A stretch of DNA of 64,000 nucleotides from CAVORB01 sp964395315 (GCA_964395315.1 CAYNBI010000007.1:1-64000); one strand, 5' to 3'. Shown: positions 9,490-19,201, counted from the stretch's first letter. A program made the numbers and translations. The notes: generated by a model not told the origin, from the letters alone.

Positions 9490-10482
9490 ATGACCTCGGA
9501 ACTGCGTTCGCCCAGCACGATCGGCGTCTATGCGGGCAAGGAGCTTGAATCGTACGGCTTTGGTCACGGGCATCCCTTCGGCCCGGACCGCCTTACGGCC
9601 TTCCGCGTCGCCCTGGACGCATCCGCGCTGGCCAGCAGGCTGCGAATGCTGCCCCCCGTCCAGGCGCGCAGCGACGAACTGCTTCGATTCCACACCAAGG
9701 ATTATCTGGAGCTGGTGCGGGCGCGCTCCCACGCCGGCGAAGGATTCCTCGACGCCGGCGACACCCCCGCCTTCCCTGGCATCTACGAGGGCGCGCTCTG
9801 GGTCGTGGGAAGCGTGCTCGACGCGGTCGCCCGGATCGTGAACGGCGAGCTGCGGCGCGCCATGGTGCCGATTGCCGGTCTGCACCACGCCCGGCCGAAC
9901 GCCGCCGCGGGATTCTGCGTCTTCAACGACTGCGGCATCGCCATCGAGACCCTGCGCCTCGTGCACGGCATTCATCGCATCGCATACGTCGACATCGACG
10001 CCCACCATGGCGACGGCGTTTTCTACGCCTTCGCCGAGGATCCGGAGCTCGCCATCGCCGACTTTCACGAGGACGGCCGTTACCTCTACCCCGGCACCGG
10101 GGGCGCGCTCGAGACCGGAGTTGGACCCGCCCGCGGCACCAAGCTCAACATCCCACTGCCACCGTTCGCCGGGGACCAGATTTTCTTCGAGCTCTGGCCA
10201 GTGGCCGAGCGCTTCATCGACGCCTTCCGGCCGGAGTTCATCCTGTTCCAGTGCGGAGCCGACGCCCTGGCCGGCGACCCCATCACTCACCTTCAGCTCA
10301 CCAATGCGGTGCATCGGCGGGTCACCACCGCCCTGTGCCGCGCGGCGGATCGCCACTGCGCGGGACGCCTGCTCGCGTTAGGCGGCGGAGGTTACGATCG
10401 CGCCCACACGGCCCAGGCTTGGGTGGAGGTCTTGCGGGCCATGACGGAGTCTGAGATGGCTGCGAGCCCCTCGGCTGGATAA
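9490..10482 (+). CDS. Class I histone-deacetylase-like / AcuC-type deacetylase
   Basis: Zinc-dependent deacetylase of the arginase/deacetylase fold, acting in the cytoplasm on acetyl-lysine proteins, acetylpolyamines or another acetyl amide; the substrate cannot be told from sequence. The 330 residues carry LHHARPNAAAGFCVFND (catalytic His pair), YVDIDAHHGDGV (zinc ligands Asp and His) and LLALGGGGYD at the end of the core, in family order. ATG at 9490 is chosen because homology begins at IGVYAGKELESYGFGHGHP; an in-frame upstream GTG lacks conserved sequence. It is a single gene diverging from leuC and converging on the DM13 gene. No acetoin genes adjoin it, so an acuC name is not justified. 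Confidence 0.85.
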   Translation: MTSELRSPSTIGVYAGKELESYGFGHGHPFGPDRLTAFRVALDASALASRLRMLPPVQARSDELLRFHTKDYLELVRARSHAGEGFLDAGDTPAFPGIYEGALWVVGSVLDAVARIVNGELRRAMVPIAGLHHARPNAAAGFCVFNDCGIAIETLRLVHGIHRIAYVDIDAHHGDGVFYAFAEDPELAIADFHEDGRYLYPGTGGALETGVGPARGTKLNIPLPPFAGDQIFFELWPVAERFIDAFRPEFILFQCGADALAGDPITHLQLTNAVHRRVTTALCRAADRHCAGRLLALGGGGYDRAHTAQAWVEVLRAMTESEMAASPSAG

Positions 10483-10526
10483 GTCAGTCGGGAGAGAAAC
10501 GCGCTAGCGCGGGTTCAGCGGCCGGC

Positions 10527-11021
10527 TCAGGTGCCGCCGAACTTCAGCTCCGCCGGAGAGATCAGCACGTTGAAGTGCTCACACCAGATGACGACCGAAC
10601 CGTAGTCTTGCAGGTCCAATCCGACCGGGAGCGAGTAGTTCTGGCTGCCCGAGAAGGCCTTGAGCCTGCCGAGGTCGACGAACATGGTCTCCTCGACCCG
10701 AGTGTCGGGAGTGACGTTCGCCTCCGGAACCAGGTAGACGTGGTATTTCGGTCCGGGACCCACCTCGAAATCGGTCTCCAGGTGCAGGAGCGTATCGTAG
10801 AGGGTCACCCCGCCCTTGCCGTAGTGGATTGGATCAGACGGGTCCGCGTGGACAAAGGACCCGGCCGCCAAGGCGGAACGATGGGCCCCCTCGGGCACTT
10901 GTTCGTTGACCTCCGGCGGCGGAAACAGAAAAGGAAAATAGAAGATGCCGGCAGCGAAACCGGCGACAGATCCGAGGATTGCCCCTGCCAGCAGCCCGAC
11001 AGCCAAGCCTTTCGTACTCAT
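10527..11021 (-). CDS. Membrane-anchored DM13-domain protein
   Basis: ATG at 11021 (about 164 residues) begins a hydrophobic anchor, KGLAVGLLAGAILGSVAGF, followed by a periplasmic domain. FVHADPSDPIHYGKGGVTLY and the C-terminal VVIWCEHFNVLIS, with its single conserved cysteine, match DM13, a domain proposed to have redox or electron-transfer roles. An AGGA-type ribosome site precedes the ATG. It lies 32 bases after the M42 peptidase gene on the same strand, so it may be cotranscribed with the osmoprotectant operon. Function unknown. Confidence 0.75.
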   Translation of the reverse strand: MSTKGLAVGLLAGAILGSVAGFAAGIFYFPFLFPPPEVNEQVPEGAHRSALAAGSFVHADPSDPIHYGKGGVTLYDTLLHLETDFEVGPGPKYHVYLVPEANVTPDTRVEETMFVDLGRLKAFSGSQNYSLPVGLDLQDYGSVVIWCEHFNVLISPAELKFGGT

Positions 11022-11053
11022 CCCCTTCGTCCTATTTCTCCGCGCGTCCGCGC

Positions 11054-12163
11054 TCACCCCGGCATGGTTGGGAATCCCGTACGGGGTCCCATGTCGTAGC
11101 GGTCGCGGGCATACATGGGCGGTGCCTGCATGTAGACGCTGACAAGCTTGGCGAGGGACTCCAGGGCATCCATGTGGATGCGCTCGTAGCCGTGGGAGGC
11201 GTCGATGCCGAATGTGACCAGCGCGGTGCGCACGTCATTGCCTGCCTCGAGGGCGGCCGCGCTGTCGGATCGATAGTAGCGGAAAACGTCGCGCTGGTGA
11301 CGAATGCCGAACTCCTGACACAGGTGGATGATGCGGTGCGTGAGGTGGTAGTCGAAGGGCCCACTCTGGTCGGCCATGGCGATGGTGACCCCGAATTCAC
11401 TCGAGTTCTGGCCCGGCGCGGTCGTCCCATTGTCTATCGTGAGCATCTCCGCAACGTCCTGGTGGAGCGCCGCCGAGGCGCCCGAACCCACCTCCTCGGA
11501 GATGGTGAACAGGGGGTGGCAGTCCACCGGCAGCTGGATGCCCTGGCGCGTGACGGCCTCGATGGCGGTGAGCAGCACCGCAGCCCCAGCCTTGTCGTCC
11601 AGGTGCCGGGAGTTGATGAAGCCCGTGTCCGTGATCTCGGGCGTAGTGTCGATGGCGATAAAGTCGCCGACGTGGACCCCGAGCTTGAGCAGATCCCGCA
11701 GATTGTGCACTACCTCGTCGATGCGGAACTCGACGTGGTCCCAGCCGCCCGGTTGGTTGTCGATCTCGGGCGCGAAGGTGTGACCCGACGCCTTCATCGG
11801 CAGGATGGTGCCCCGGTGCTGGCCGATATCCGTGAACAGGGTGCCACGCGCGCCCTCCGCGAAGCGGGCGTTCCAGTGGCCCACCGCCACCAGCTGCAAG
11901 CGTCCGTTGTCCTTGAGGCCTTTGACCATGGCCCCCAGGGTGTCGATGTGAGCAACAACTGCCCGATCAGGCTGTGAGACCGCTCCCGGCAGGCTGGCGC
12001 GGATGGCGCCCCGCCGGGTGAGCTCGAAGGAGACGTCGAGGCGCTCCAGCTCCTCGCACACCAGATGCACGATCCGATCCGTATAACCGGACGGACTGGG
12101 CGTGAACAGCAGCTTCAGTAAGATATCGGTCAGGTAGCCGGTGTCGATGTCCAACAACTTCAA
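11054..12163 (-). CDS. M42-family peptidase of the NAGGN osmoprotectant operon
   Basis: Zinc aminopeptidase-like protein of 369 residues. Visible metal and catalytic motifs are VVAHIDTLGAMV, RHLDDKAGAAVLL, FTISEEVGSGAS and ASHGYERIHMDAL, in M42 order. Its start overlaps the ngg stop by four bases, so the peptidase is coupled to the synthesis genes. In Pseudomonas and rhizobia the same peptidase accompanies asnO and ngg. Its role there is presumed to be processing or recycling of the peptide osmolyte; that role is inferred, not shown by this sequence. Confidence 0.88.
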   Translation of the reverse strand: MKLLDIDTGYLTDILLKLLFTPSPSGYTDRIVHLVCEELERLDVSFELTRRGAIRASLPGAVSQPDRAVVAHIDTLGAMVKGLKDNGRLQLVAVGHWNARFAEGARGTLFTDIGQHRGTILPMKASGHTFAPEIDNQPGGWDHVEFRIDEVVHNLRDLLKLGVHVGDFIAIDTTPEITDTGFINSRHLDDKAGAAVLLTAIEAVTRQGIQLPVDCHPLFTISEEVGSGASAALHQDVAEMLTIDNGTTAPGQNSSEFGVTIAMADQSGPFDYHLTHRIIHLCQEFGIRHQRDVFRYYRSDSAAALEAGNDVRTALVTFGIDASHGYERIHMDALESLAKLVSVYMQAPPMYARDRYDMGPRTGFPTMPG

Positions 12164-13908
12164 GGCACGCTCTCCCGGTTCGCGGTCTGGGGAAACAACA
12201 GATCTACAAAACGCTCCGCGGTCGGTTGTGGCTCATGGTTGGCGAGCCCCGGCCGCTCGTTGGCCTCGATGATGACATACTCGGGCTCGGAGACCGAAGG
12301 CACGATGAAGTCGAGTCCGGTCACCGGGATGTCCAGGGCTCGCGCCGCGGCAACCGCGTCCTCGGCGAGCGCCGGATGCAGCTCCGCGGTGACGTCGTGG
12401 ATGGTCCCCCCCGTGTGCAGGTTGGCGGTCTTGCGCACCGTGAGCGACTCTCCTTCCGGCAGGATATCCCGTAGTCCGTAACCCGCCTGGCGCACACAGC
12501 GTTCGGTCTCCTCGTCGAGCGGAATCGAGCTCTCTCCCCCCGTGGCCGCCCGTCGACGCCGGCTCTGGGCCTGGATCAGGTCTCGAATCTGGTGGTGGCC
12601 GGTGCCGATGATCTGCGGCGGGCGACGCACCGCGGCGGCGACGACCGAGAAGTCGATGACCACGATGCGAAGATCCTCGCCCTTGACGTATTGCTCGAGA
12701 ATCACCGTATCGCACGAGCGTCTGGCGATCATGACGGCCTTCTCCAGGGTCTCGGGATCGCGCACATCCACGCTGATGCCCGCGCCCTGCTCCCCTCGCG
12801 CCGGCTTGACCACAACGCTGCCGATGCGCGACAGAAAGGCCTCGGCCTGGTCGAGCGCCTCTACTCGCGTCTGCTCCGGCACCTTCAACCCGGAACGCTT
12901 GAGCAGCCGATGGGTGATCGCCTTGTCGTCGCAGCGGCTCATGGCCACTGCGGTTGTCAGCTCGCTCAGGCTCTCCCGGCAAACGATCCGACGTCCGCCG
13001 AGCACCAATGCAAAGTAGCCCCCCTCCGCGTCCAAAACCTCCACGCCGATCCCCCGGCGTCGGGCCTCATTGACGATGATGGTGGCATACGGGTTGAGGT
13101 CGGCCTCGGGCTGCTTGCCGATGAACAGTGGCTCGTTGAAGGCGTTTTTGTTCTTGAGCGCGAAGGCGGGTATGCGCTCGAAGCCGAGCTTTTCGTACAA
13201 CCCGATCGCCTGGCCGTTGTCGTGCATCACCGAGAGGTCGAGGAAGGAGCGCCCACGGGCCAAGTAGTATTCCAACACCTGCCGCACGAGGGCCTCGCCA
13301 ATACCTGGATAGGGTGCCTGGGCGTCCACCGCCAACGCCCACAGGCTCGCCCCGTTCTCCGGGTCAGCAAAGGCCGCAACATGATCCACGCCGTTGACCG
13401 CCCCGAGGATGCTGGCGTCCTGCTCGTCCTGCGCCACCCAGTAATGCAGCACCCTGGAGGCACGATGCTCCCAGATGAAGTCCGCACCCGGCGGCACCAT
13501 TCTCCGGCCCACGTAAAGCCGATTGATGGCCTCGGCGTCGTCGCGGCTGTTGAGCAGGCGCACGCAGAAGCCCTTTGGCCTGCGGTTCGAGTGCTGATAG
13601 CGCTCCAGCCAGAGGCGGAAAGTGTGGGAGGGGTCCAGAAACAAGTCCTGCGGCGCGTAGGAGAGCACCACATGCGGATCCCTGAGGTAGAGGGCGACGT
13701 CCCGCTTACCGGGCCGCTCTTCCTGCAGAACCCGCGCCAGCTGGTGCAGATTACCGAAGGTCTGGCCGAACAGGAGGCGCCCCCAGCCGCAGTCTACGAC
13801 CGCGTCGCATCGGGAATCCCCATTCGAGCGCTGGCCGGGTACCGAGCTGGCAACCGTCGGCGCACGAACCCGCTCGAGGCGATGATGGATGCTCTCTTTG
13901 GTGCTCAT
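12160..13908 (-). CDS. ngg: N-acetylglutaminylglutamine synthetase (GNAT + ATP-grasp)
   Basis: Two-domain enzyme of 582 residues that builds N-acetylglutaminylglutamine, precursor of the dipeptide osmoprotectant NAGGN. Residues around 110-260 form a GNAT acetyltransferase (APYPGIGEALVRQVL, acetyl-CoA loop; NGQAIGLYEKLGF). Residues 280-575 form an ATP-grasp ligase related to glutathione/cyanophycin synthetases, with VVVKPARGEQGAGISV, ILEQYVKGEDLRIVVI and the metal-binding EANERPG. It is the middle gene of asnO-ngg-peptidase: 129 bases after asnO and overlapping the peptidase start. No ORF of note lies in the 129-base gap. Confidence 0.93.
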   Translation of the reverse strand: MSTKESIHHRLERVRAPTVASSVPGQRSNGDSRCDAVVDCGWGRLLFGQTFGNLHQLARVLQEERPGKRDVALYLRDPHVVLSYAPQDLFLDPSHTFRLWLERYQHSNRRPKGFCVRLLNSRDDAEAINRLYVGRRMVPPGADFIWEHRASRVLHYWVAQDEQDASILGAVNGVDHVAAFADPENGASLWALAVDAQAPYPGIGEALVRQVLEYYLARGRSFLDLSVMHDNGQAIGLYEKLGFERIPAFALKNKNAFNEPLFIGKQPEADLNPYATIIVNEARRRGIGVEVLDAEGGYFALVLGGRRIVCRESLSELTTAVAMSRCDDKAITHRLLKRSGLKVPEQTRVEALDQAEAFLSRIGSVVVKPARGEQGAGISVDVRDPETLEKAVMIARRSCDTVILEQYVKGEDLRIVVIDFSVVAAAVRRPPQIIGTGHHQIRDLIQAQSRRRRAATGGESSIPLDEETERCVRQAGYGLRDILPEGESLTVRKTANLHTGGTIHDVTAELHPALAEDAVAAARALDIPVTGLDFIVPSVSEPEYVIIEANERPGLANHEPQPTAERFVDLLFPQTANRESVP

Positions 13909-14037
13909 TGCAATGGATTCCTGGGTCTCGGCGTGAACCAGCGAGCCTCCGGCACCCGTCTCCGACGGCGCAGGAAGGGGTGCTTGGCATCGCCGCGGAT
14001 CACGGATCGTGTCGCCGGGTGGCAGCCGCGGTCCGCA

Positions 14038-15813
14038 TCACACGCCCTGCTCCTGCAGCCACATCTCGAGCAGCGCCAACTGCCAGAGCTTCGAGCCGCG
14101 CAGGGGGGTGATGTGCTTGTCGGGCGAGGACAGCAGCTCGTCCACGTAGTCGGACCCGAACAACGCCCTCTCGCGCGCCCGGCCCGAATGAAGCAGATCC
14201 CGGACCAGGTCCAGCACCTCGCCGCGCAAATACTTCAGCGCCGGCACCGGAAAGTAGCCCTTGGGGCGGTCGATGGCCTCCGCCGGGATCACCCTGCGGC
14301 CGACGGCCTTCAGCACGCACTTGCCCTCGTCGCACAGCTTGTACTCGTCGGGGATGCGGGCCGCCAGCTCGACCAGCTCGTGGTCGAGAAAAGGGACCCG
14401 CGCCTCCAGGCCCCAGGCCATGGTCATGTTGTCGACCCGCTTGACCGGATCGTCCACCAGCATGATCAGCTGGTCGATGCGCAGTGCCTTGTCCACCGGC
14501 GCCTCGGCTCCCGGCCGCGCGAAATGTCCCTGAATGAAGGCGCGGCTGTAGTCCTCGCCGTGGAAGCGGGGATGCACCGCGCGCCGGTACTCCTCGTGGC
14601 TGCGGTCGCAGAATGCCCGCGCGTAGTCCGCCGCCGGGTCGCCGCTGCCCACCATCGGCGGGTACCAATGATAGCCAGCGAAGACCTCGTCCGCGCCCTG
14701 GCCGCTTTGCACGACCTTGACGTGCTCGGCGACCTTCTGCGAGAGCAGGAAGAAGCCGATGGCATCGTGGCTTACCATGGGCTCCGACATGGCGCGCACG
14801 CAGTGCGGGAGCTCGGGCAGAAGCTTGGTGGCCGAGTCGACGTGGATCTTATGATGCACGGTTCCGAAGTGCTCGGCGATCAGGTCCGAGTACTGGAACT
14901 CGTCCCCGCGCTCCGCCCCCACTGTCTCGAACCCGACGGAGAAGGTGTTCAGCCCGCTCTGCCCCTGCTCGGCAAGCAGGCCGACGATGAGGCTCGAGTC
15001 CAGCCCCCCCGAGAGCAGCACGCCAACGTCTACGTCCGCCACCAATCGGCGCTTGACCGCCCGGCGGAGTGACTCGAGCACCTGGTCCTGCCAGTCCTCG
15101 AAGCCCAGCTGGCGGTCGCTGTCGGGCGTCTCGAAGCGCGGTTCCCAGTAAACGCTCTCGCGCTTTCTCCCGTCGGGCTCGATGACCCGGACGGTCGCGG
15201 GAGGAAGCTTACGCGCGCCGCGCAGAATGGTATGCGGCGCGGGAACCACGGCATGGAAATGCATGTAGTGATGCAGCGCAACCGGGTCGATATCCGTGTC
15301 GAGGCCGCCACCGGCGAGCAGTGCCGGGAGAGTGGAGGCGAAACGCAGTCCACCCGGGACGTCCGCGTAGTACAGAGGTTTGATGCCGAGCCGATCGCGG
15401 ACCAGGGTGACCCGCCCGCTGTCACGCTCGGCCACCGCGAAAGCGAACATGCCGAAAAACCGCTGGACGCAATCCTCGCCCCAGGCGTGGAAGGCCTTGA
15501 GAACCACCTCGGTATCGCCGTGAGAAAAGAATCGATAGCCCCTGGCCTCCAGCTCGGCTCGCAGTTCCTGGTAGTTGTAAATGCAGCCATTGAAGGCCAC
15601 CGTGAGGCCGAGCTCGCTGTCGACCATGGGCTGGCCGGAATGGGTGCTGAGGTCGATGATGCTCAGGCGCCGATGCGCAAGCGCCACGCCACCCTGCGCC
15701 CAGACACCATGACCATCGGGTCCGCGCGGGATCATGCTCGCGCTCATGGCACCCAAGGCACCGAGATCGGCCTGGGTACCGTCGAAGCGGATTTCACCGC
15801 AAAAGCCGCACAT
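14038..15813 (-). CDS. asnO: N-acetylglutaminylglutamine amidotransferase (asparagine synthase-like)
   Basis: Class II glutamine amidotransferase of 591 residues that amidates N-acetylglutaminylglutamine to the final osmolyte. The N-terminus MCGFCGEI carries the catalytic Cys2. The glutaminase domain spans about 1-210. The synthetase domain follows with the PP-loop VLLSGGLDSSLIVGLL near residue 262 and GQGADEVFAGYHWY near residue 375. Overall architecture equals asparagine synthase B, but the operon partner ngg and the M42 peptidase point to NAGGN synthesis. It heads the minus-strand operon, diverging from folE. Confidence 0.92.
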   Translation of the reverse strand: MCGFCGEIRFDGTQADLGALGAMSASMIPRGPDGHGVWAQGGVALAHRRLSIIDLSTHSGQPMVDSELGLTVAFNGCIYNYQELRAELEARGYRFFSHGDTEVVLKAFHAWGEDCVQRFFGMFAFAVAERDSGRVTLVRDRLGIKPLYYADVPGGLRFASTLPALLAGGGLDTDIDPVALHHYMHFHAVVPAPHTILRGARKLPPATVRVIEPDGRKRESVYWEPRFETPDSDRQLGFEDWQDQVLESLRRAVKRRLVADVDVGVLLSGGLDSSLIVGLLAEQGQSGLNTFSVGFETVGAERGDEFQYSDLIAEHFGTVHHKIHVDSATKLLPELPHCVRAMSEPMVSHDAIGFFLLSQKVAEHVKVVQSGQGADEVFAGYHWYPPMVGSGDPAADYARAFCDRSHEEYRRAVHPRFHGEDYSRAFIQGHFARPGAEAPVDKALRIDQLIMLVDDPVKRVDNMTMAWGLEARVPFLDHELVELAARIPDEYKLCDEGKCVLKAVGRRVIPAEAIDRPKGYFPVPALKYLRGEVLDLVRDLLHSGRARERALFGSDYVDELLSSPDKHITPLRGSKLWQLALLEMWLQEQGV

Positions 15814-16098
15814 CAGGAGATCTCCTCATGGGGAACGGAATCGGCCCGCACAAACGGAGCACTAGCCAAGACGCTACGGCGCTCAGTCGGCGGGATGGCG
15901 GTGCAAAGGTTCATACTCGAGGTGGCAGTCCCAAGACGCAGAGGCGCGACGGCGCCTGCGATCAGTTTTCCGCAGCGATTCGCCAGGGCAGCGCGGACAG
16001 GGATCGGGGGGAGGGAAAACGATGATTGACGACAGGATCGATCGGCTGCATGTCTACGTGCCTTTCGTCCGCAGAATGGGGATACGAAAACAGTTTGA

Positions 16099-16127
16099 AG
16101 TATAAAGAATTCTTATTGCGGATTCCA
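16099..16127 (-). promoter_or_regulatory. Possible promoter of the NAGGN operon
   Basis: The 464-base asnO/folE divergent gap is mostly GC-rich but has an AT-rich island at 16085-16115. On the minus strand it reads TGGAAT, 17 bases, TTATACT. The -10 is strong, while the -35 is poor (3/6). A good -10 with a weak -35 is compatible with sigmaS, which would suit an osmotic-stress operon, but this is inference. The predicted leader would be about 280 bases. A short plus-strand frame over 16026-16274 has no protein-like character. Confidence 0.3.
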
Positions 16128-16277
16128 GGAACAACCACCCGCGCCCGCGAAACCCAAGGGCGAAAATTCCGGTGCCGGCTTCTCTTTTTCCTCTACACCC
16201 CCATTTTCCCTGCGACGAGTAACCGCGAAACTGCGTCGCGCTTCAACACCTTGCAGCATAACCTCAGGCGCTGAACC

Positions 16278-16916
16278 ATGTCCGAGAAGAAACAGTTGTC
16301 CCGAATCGTGTCCCACGGCCATTACGCGCCCAGCTTTGAGGCCGAGCCAGACGAAGAGGTCTATGACGAGGGCAAGGAGCGCCTGGTGCGAGCCATGCTC
16401 CAGGAGATCGGCGAGGATCCAGCGCGTGAGGGGCTTCGGCGCACCCCTCTGCGCGTCGCCAAGGCCATGGACTTCCTGACCAGCGGCTACCAGCTCTCGG
16501 CCGAGGACATCATCAAGGGGGCGGTGTTCGAGGAAGACTGTCAGGAGATGGTGATCGTGCGCGACATCGAGTTCTACTCCATGTGCGAGCATCATATGCT
16601 CCCTTTCTTCGGCCACGCCCATGTCGGGTATCTTCCCAACGGCAAGGTCGTCGGCCTGAGCAAGATCGCGCGCGTGGTCGACGTCTTCGCACGCCGGCTG
16701 CAAGTGCAGGAGCGACTAACCAGCCAAGTAGCCGATGCCCTGATGGCGCACCTAGGTGCGCACGGCGTCGCGGTGGTCATGGAGGCCAGCCACACCTGCA
16801 TGATGATGCGCGGTGTCCAGAAGCAGAATAGCAGCACGGTCTCTAGCGCCATGCGCGGCACCTTCGCGGCAGACGCGCGCACTCGGGCAGAGTTCATGTC
16901 CTTTCTGCGGAAGTAG
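16278..16916 (+). CDS. folE: GTP cyclohydrolase I
   Basis: First step from GTP to 7,8-dihydroneopterin triphosphate for folate and other pterins. The protein has 212 residues. Zinc and active-site motifs are present: FYSMCEHHMLPFFG (Cys and His ligands) near residue 100, VGLSKIARVVDVFARRLQVQE, and EASHTCMMMRGVQK near residue 175. It is the zinc-dependent FolE1 type. Followed 50 bases later by tmcA on the same strand. Confidence 0.97.
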   Translation: MSEKKQLSRIVSHGHYAPSFEAEPDEEVYDEGKERLVRAMLQEIGEDPAREGLRRTPLRVAKAMDFLTSGYQLSAEDIIKGAVFEEDCQEMVIVRDIEFYSMCEHHMLPFFGHAHVGYLPNGKVVGLSKIARVVDVFARRLQVQERLTSQVADALMAHLGAHGVAVVMEASHTCMMMRGVQKQNSSTVSSAMRGTFAADARTRAEFMSFLRK

Positions 16917-16966
16917 CCGGCTGGGCGGCAGAGTCTTTTCGCTTCTGCGCCCGCCAGCACACCCCA

Positions 16967-19183
16967 GTGGGCAGGTCAATCGGTGAATCACCCGACCACG
17001 CCTGCGTGACCGAACTCGCTGCCGAGCTCTTGCGGGAGGCGCAGCGCGCCAGTCATCGCATGAGCCTGGTGCTCGCGGGAAGCGAAGACTGGACCATGCG
17101 AACTGCAGCGGCGGCGCTGTGCGCGTCTCCAGACCGCTCCAACACCTGGTTGTCGGATCGTCCCCTCCCGGTTTCCCACCTGCCGCTCGGCGCCGGGGTC
17201 CGGCTGCTCGGCCGCGACATCGATGTACTGGTGTTCGACGCCCATTCGGGGTTCGACGCCGACAGCTTTGCCGCCGCCATTGGATCGATCCGGGGCGGCG
17301 GCCTGCTGGTGCTCCTCACGCCGCCGCTCGACCTCTGGCCGCAGCTGCCGGATCCGCAGGCGCAGCGGGTAGCCGTTTACCCGGCTACCTGGGATCAGGT
17401 ATCCGGACGTTTTCTCGCGCGCTTTGCGCGAGTCTTGACGAGCTCCGCTGGCGTCACGGTCATCGCCGAGGGGCAGCCGTCGCTTCATCCGCATGCGGTG
17501 CAGCGACCGTCTCGGGTCTCCGAGAAATCGGGACCGGACGAGATGACTCCGGACCAGTCGCGGGCGGTGGACGCCATCTTCGCGACGGCTCGCGGACGGA
17601 CGCGCAGGCCATTGATCCTCATCTCAGACCGCGGCCGCGGCAAGACCACGGCACTCGGTATCGCCGCCGCCGCACTCTTGGCGGAAGAGCCTGAGACCCG
17701 CATCCAGGTGACTGCCCCGCGGCGCTCGGCGGTCGACCCGCTGTTCCGGCACGCCGCCCGCCTGCTCCCAAGTGCCAGCGCGGGGAGGAACCAGATCGCT
17801 ATCGGCACCTCCAGCCTGGAGTTCCGTCCCCCCGACGCGATCTGCAGAGACTACCGTCCCGCCGATCTGCTGCTTGTCGACGAGGCGGCGGGCATTCCTG
17901 CCCCCATCCTGGAGCGGTTGCTGGCGGCCTGCGGCCGCGTCGTCTTCGCCACCACGGTGCATGGCTACGAGGGTACGGGGCGAGGTTTCGAGGTCCGCTT
18001 CCGACGCCACCTGGACGTTGCGACGCCGGGCTGGAAGGCGCTGCGCTTGGAAACGCCTGTCCGCTACGCCCGCGATGACCCGCTCGAGGCATTGACCGCC
18101 CGCGCCCTGCTCCTGGACGCGGAACCGGCGCCAGACGTCGAGGTTCAAGGTGCTCGGCTGGAGGACTGCGTTTTCGAGCGTCTCGACCGGCAGGCCCTGG
18201 GCAACGACGACGCGACCCTTTCGCAGGTGTTCGGCCTGTTGCTGCTCGCGCACTACCAGACCCGACCGCTGGACCTGCGGCATCTGCTCGATGGGCCGAA
18301 CATGCGAGTGTACGTCCTGCGGCGCCACCGCACCATACTTGCCACCGCGCTGGCAGCGATCGAGGGCGGGTTCGCCCCCGACCTGGCGCGCGAGATATTC
18401 GACGGCCGGCGTCGGCCACGCGGCCACCTGCTGCCCCAGACCCTGTGCGCCCACGCGGGGCTGGCCGACGCCCCCGGCCTGCGTTACGCCCGGATTGTTC
18501 GCATTGCCGTCCATCCCGCAAGCCAGGGACGGGGACTTGGCCGCCGGTTACTGGACGGCGTCGCCGCCGATGCACGGACGAGCGAACTGGAGCTCGCCGG
18601 GGCAAGCTTCGGCGCGAGCGACGATGTGCTGGACTTCTGGCTGGGCTGCGGCTTTCGTCCGGCTCACATCGGCACCTCCCGCAACGCCGCCAGTGGCGGG
18701 CACGCGGTGGTGGTCCTTCTGCCCGTGAGCCGCCGGGGAGAACACTTGCTTGAGACGGCGCGAACACGGCTTGGTGAGCGCCTGCCGATCCTGCTAGCCG
18801 GTCCCCTGCGCGACCTCGATACCAGCGTCACCGCCAGTCTGCTCGCAAGTGGCTGTGCTCCGCCCCGGGAACCCGCGCCCCATGTGCTCGAGGAGACCGC
18901 TGCCTTCGCCTTCGCTCAGCGCCCATTCGAGGCCGCCCTCCCACCCCTGGCACAACTGATCTGCTCGCGCCCAGGCGTCCTGCTCGCGGATGGTCTACTG
19001 ACGGTCAGCGAGCGCGACGCCCTGATCGCGATGACGCTCCAACACCACCCCATAGGAGAGGTCGCCGAGATGACGGGGGTCAATGGCCGGGCAGGCGTGG
19101 TCTCGCTGCTGCGCCAGGCGGCCGCCAAGATCCTCGATCCGCACCGAGCGGCGAACCGGGAGATCAGCCGCGAAGGGGGCTGA
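16967..19183 (+). CDS. tmcA: tRNA(Met) cytidine acetyltransferase TmcA
   Basis: ATP-dependent enzyme forming N4-acetylcytidine at the wobble base of elongator tRNA-Met. Up to 738 residues: an N-terminal DUF1726-type domain, an RNA-helicase-like ATPase with P-loop SDRGRGKTTAL near residue 220 and DEAA Walker B (LLLVDEAAGIPAP), and a GNAT domain with IAVHPASQGRGLGRRLL near residue 515. A C-terminal tRNA-binding segment follows. The start is uncertain: GTG at 16967 gives the longest form, while GTG at 17006 and ATG at 17060 are alternatives. Confidence 0.93.
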   Translation: MGRSIGESPDHACVTELAAELLREAQRASHRMSLVLAGSEDWTMRTAAAALCASPDRSNTWLSDRPLPVSHLPLGAGVRLLGRDIDVLVFDAHSGFDADSFAAAIGSIRGGGLLVLLTPPLDLWPQLPDPQAQRVAVYPATWDQVSGRFLARFARVLTSSAGVTVIAEGQPSLHPHAVQRPSRVSEKSGPDEMTPDQSRAVDAIFATARGRTRRPLILISDRGRGKTTALGIAAAALLAEEPETRIQVTAPRRSAVDPLFRHAARLLPSASAGRNQIAIGTSSLEFRPPDAICRDYRPADLLLVDEAAGIPAPILERLLAACGRVVFATTVHGYEGTGRGFEVRFRRHLDVATPGWKALRLETPVRYARDDPLEALTARALLLDAEPAPDVEVQGARLEDCVFERLDRQALGNDDATLSQVFGLLLLAHYQTRPLDLRHLLDGPNMRVYVLRRHRTILATALAAIEGGFAPDLAREIFDGRRRPRGHLLPQTLCAHAGLADAPGLRYARIVRIAVHPASQGRGLGRRLLDGVAADARTSELELAGASFGASDDVLDFWLGCGFRPAHIGTSRNAASGGHAVVVLLPVSRRGEHLLETARTRLGERLPILLAGPLRDLDTSVTASLLASGCAPPREPAPHVLEETAAFAFAQRPFEAALPPLAQLICSRPGVLLADGLLTVSERDALIAMTLQHHPIGEVAEMTGVNGRAGVVSLLRQAAAKILDPHRAANREISREGG

Positions 19184-19201
19184 AGCCGGCATCGAATCGC
19201 C

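Noticed and set aside
9490..10482. Naming the deacetylase gene acuC
   Set aside because: No acetoin-utilisation genes are nearby, and the HDAC-like family covers several substrates.
12592..15072. An 826-codon open frame on the plus strand across ngg and asnO
   Set aside because: It runs antisense to two well-supported genes with catalytic motifs. It has no domain motifs, is rich in His/Arg/Gln as expected from reverse-complement GC-rich codons, and has no ribosome site.
16026..16274. An 82-codon frame upstream of folE
   Set aside because: No protein-like pattern or good ribosome site; it lies in the promoter region of two divergent operons.
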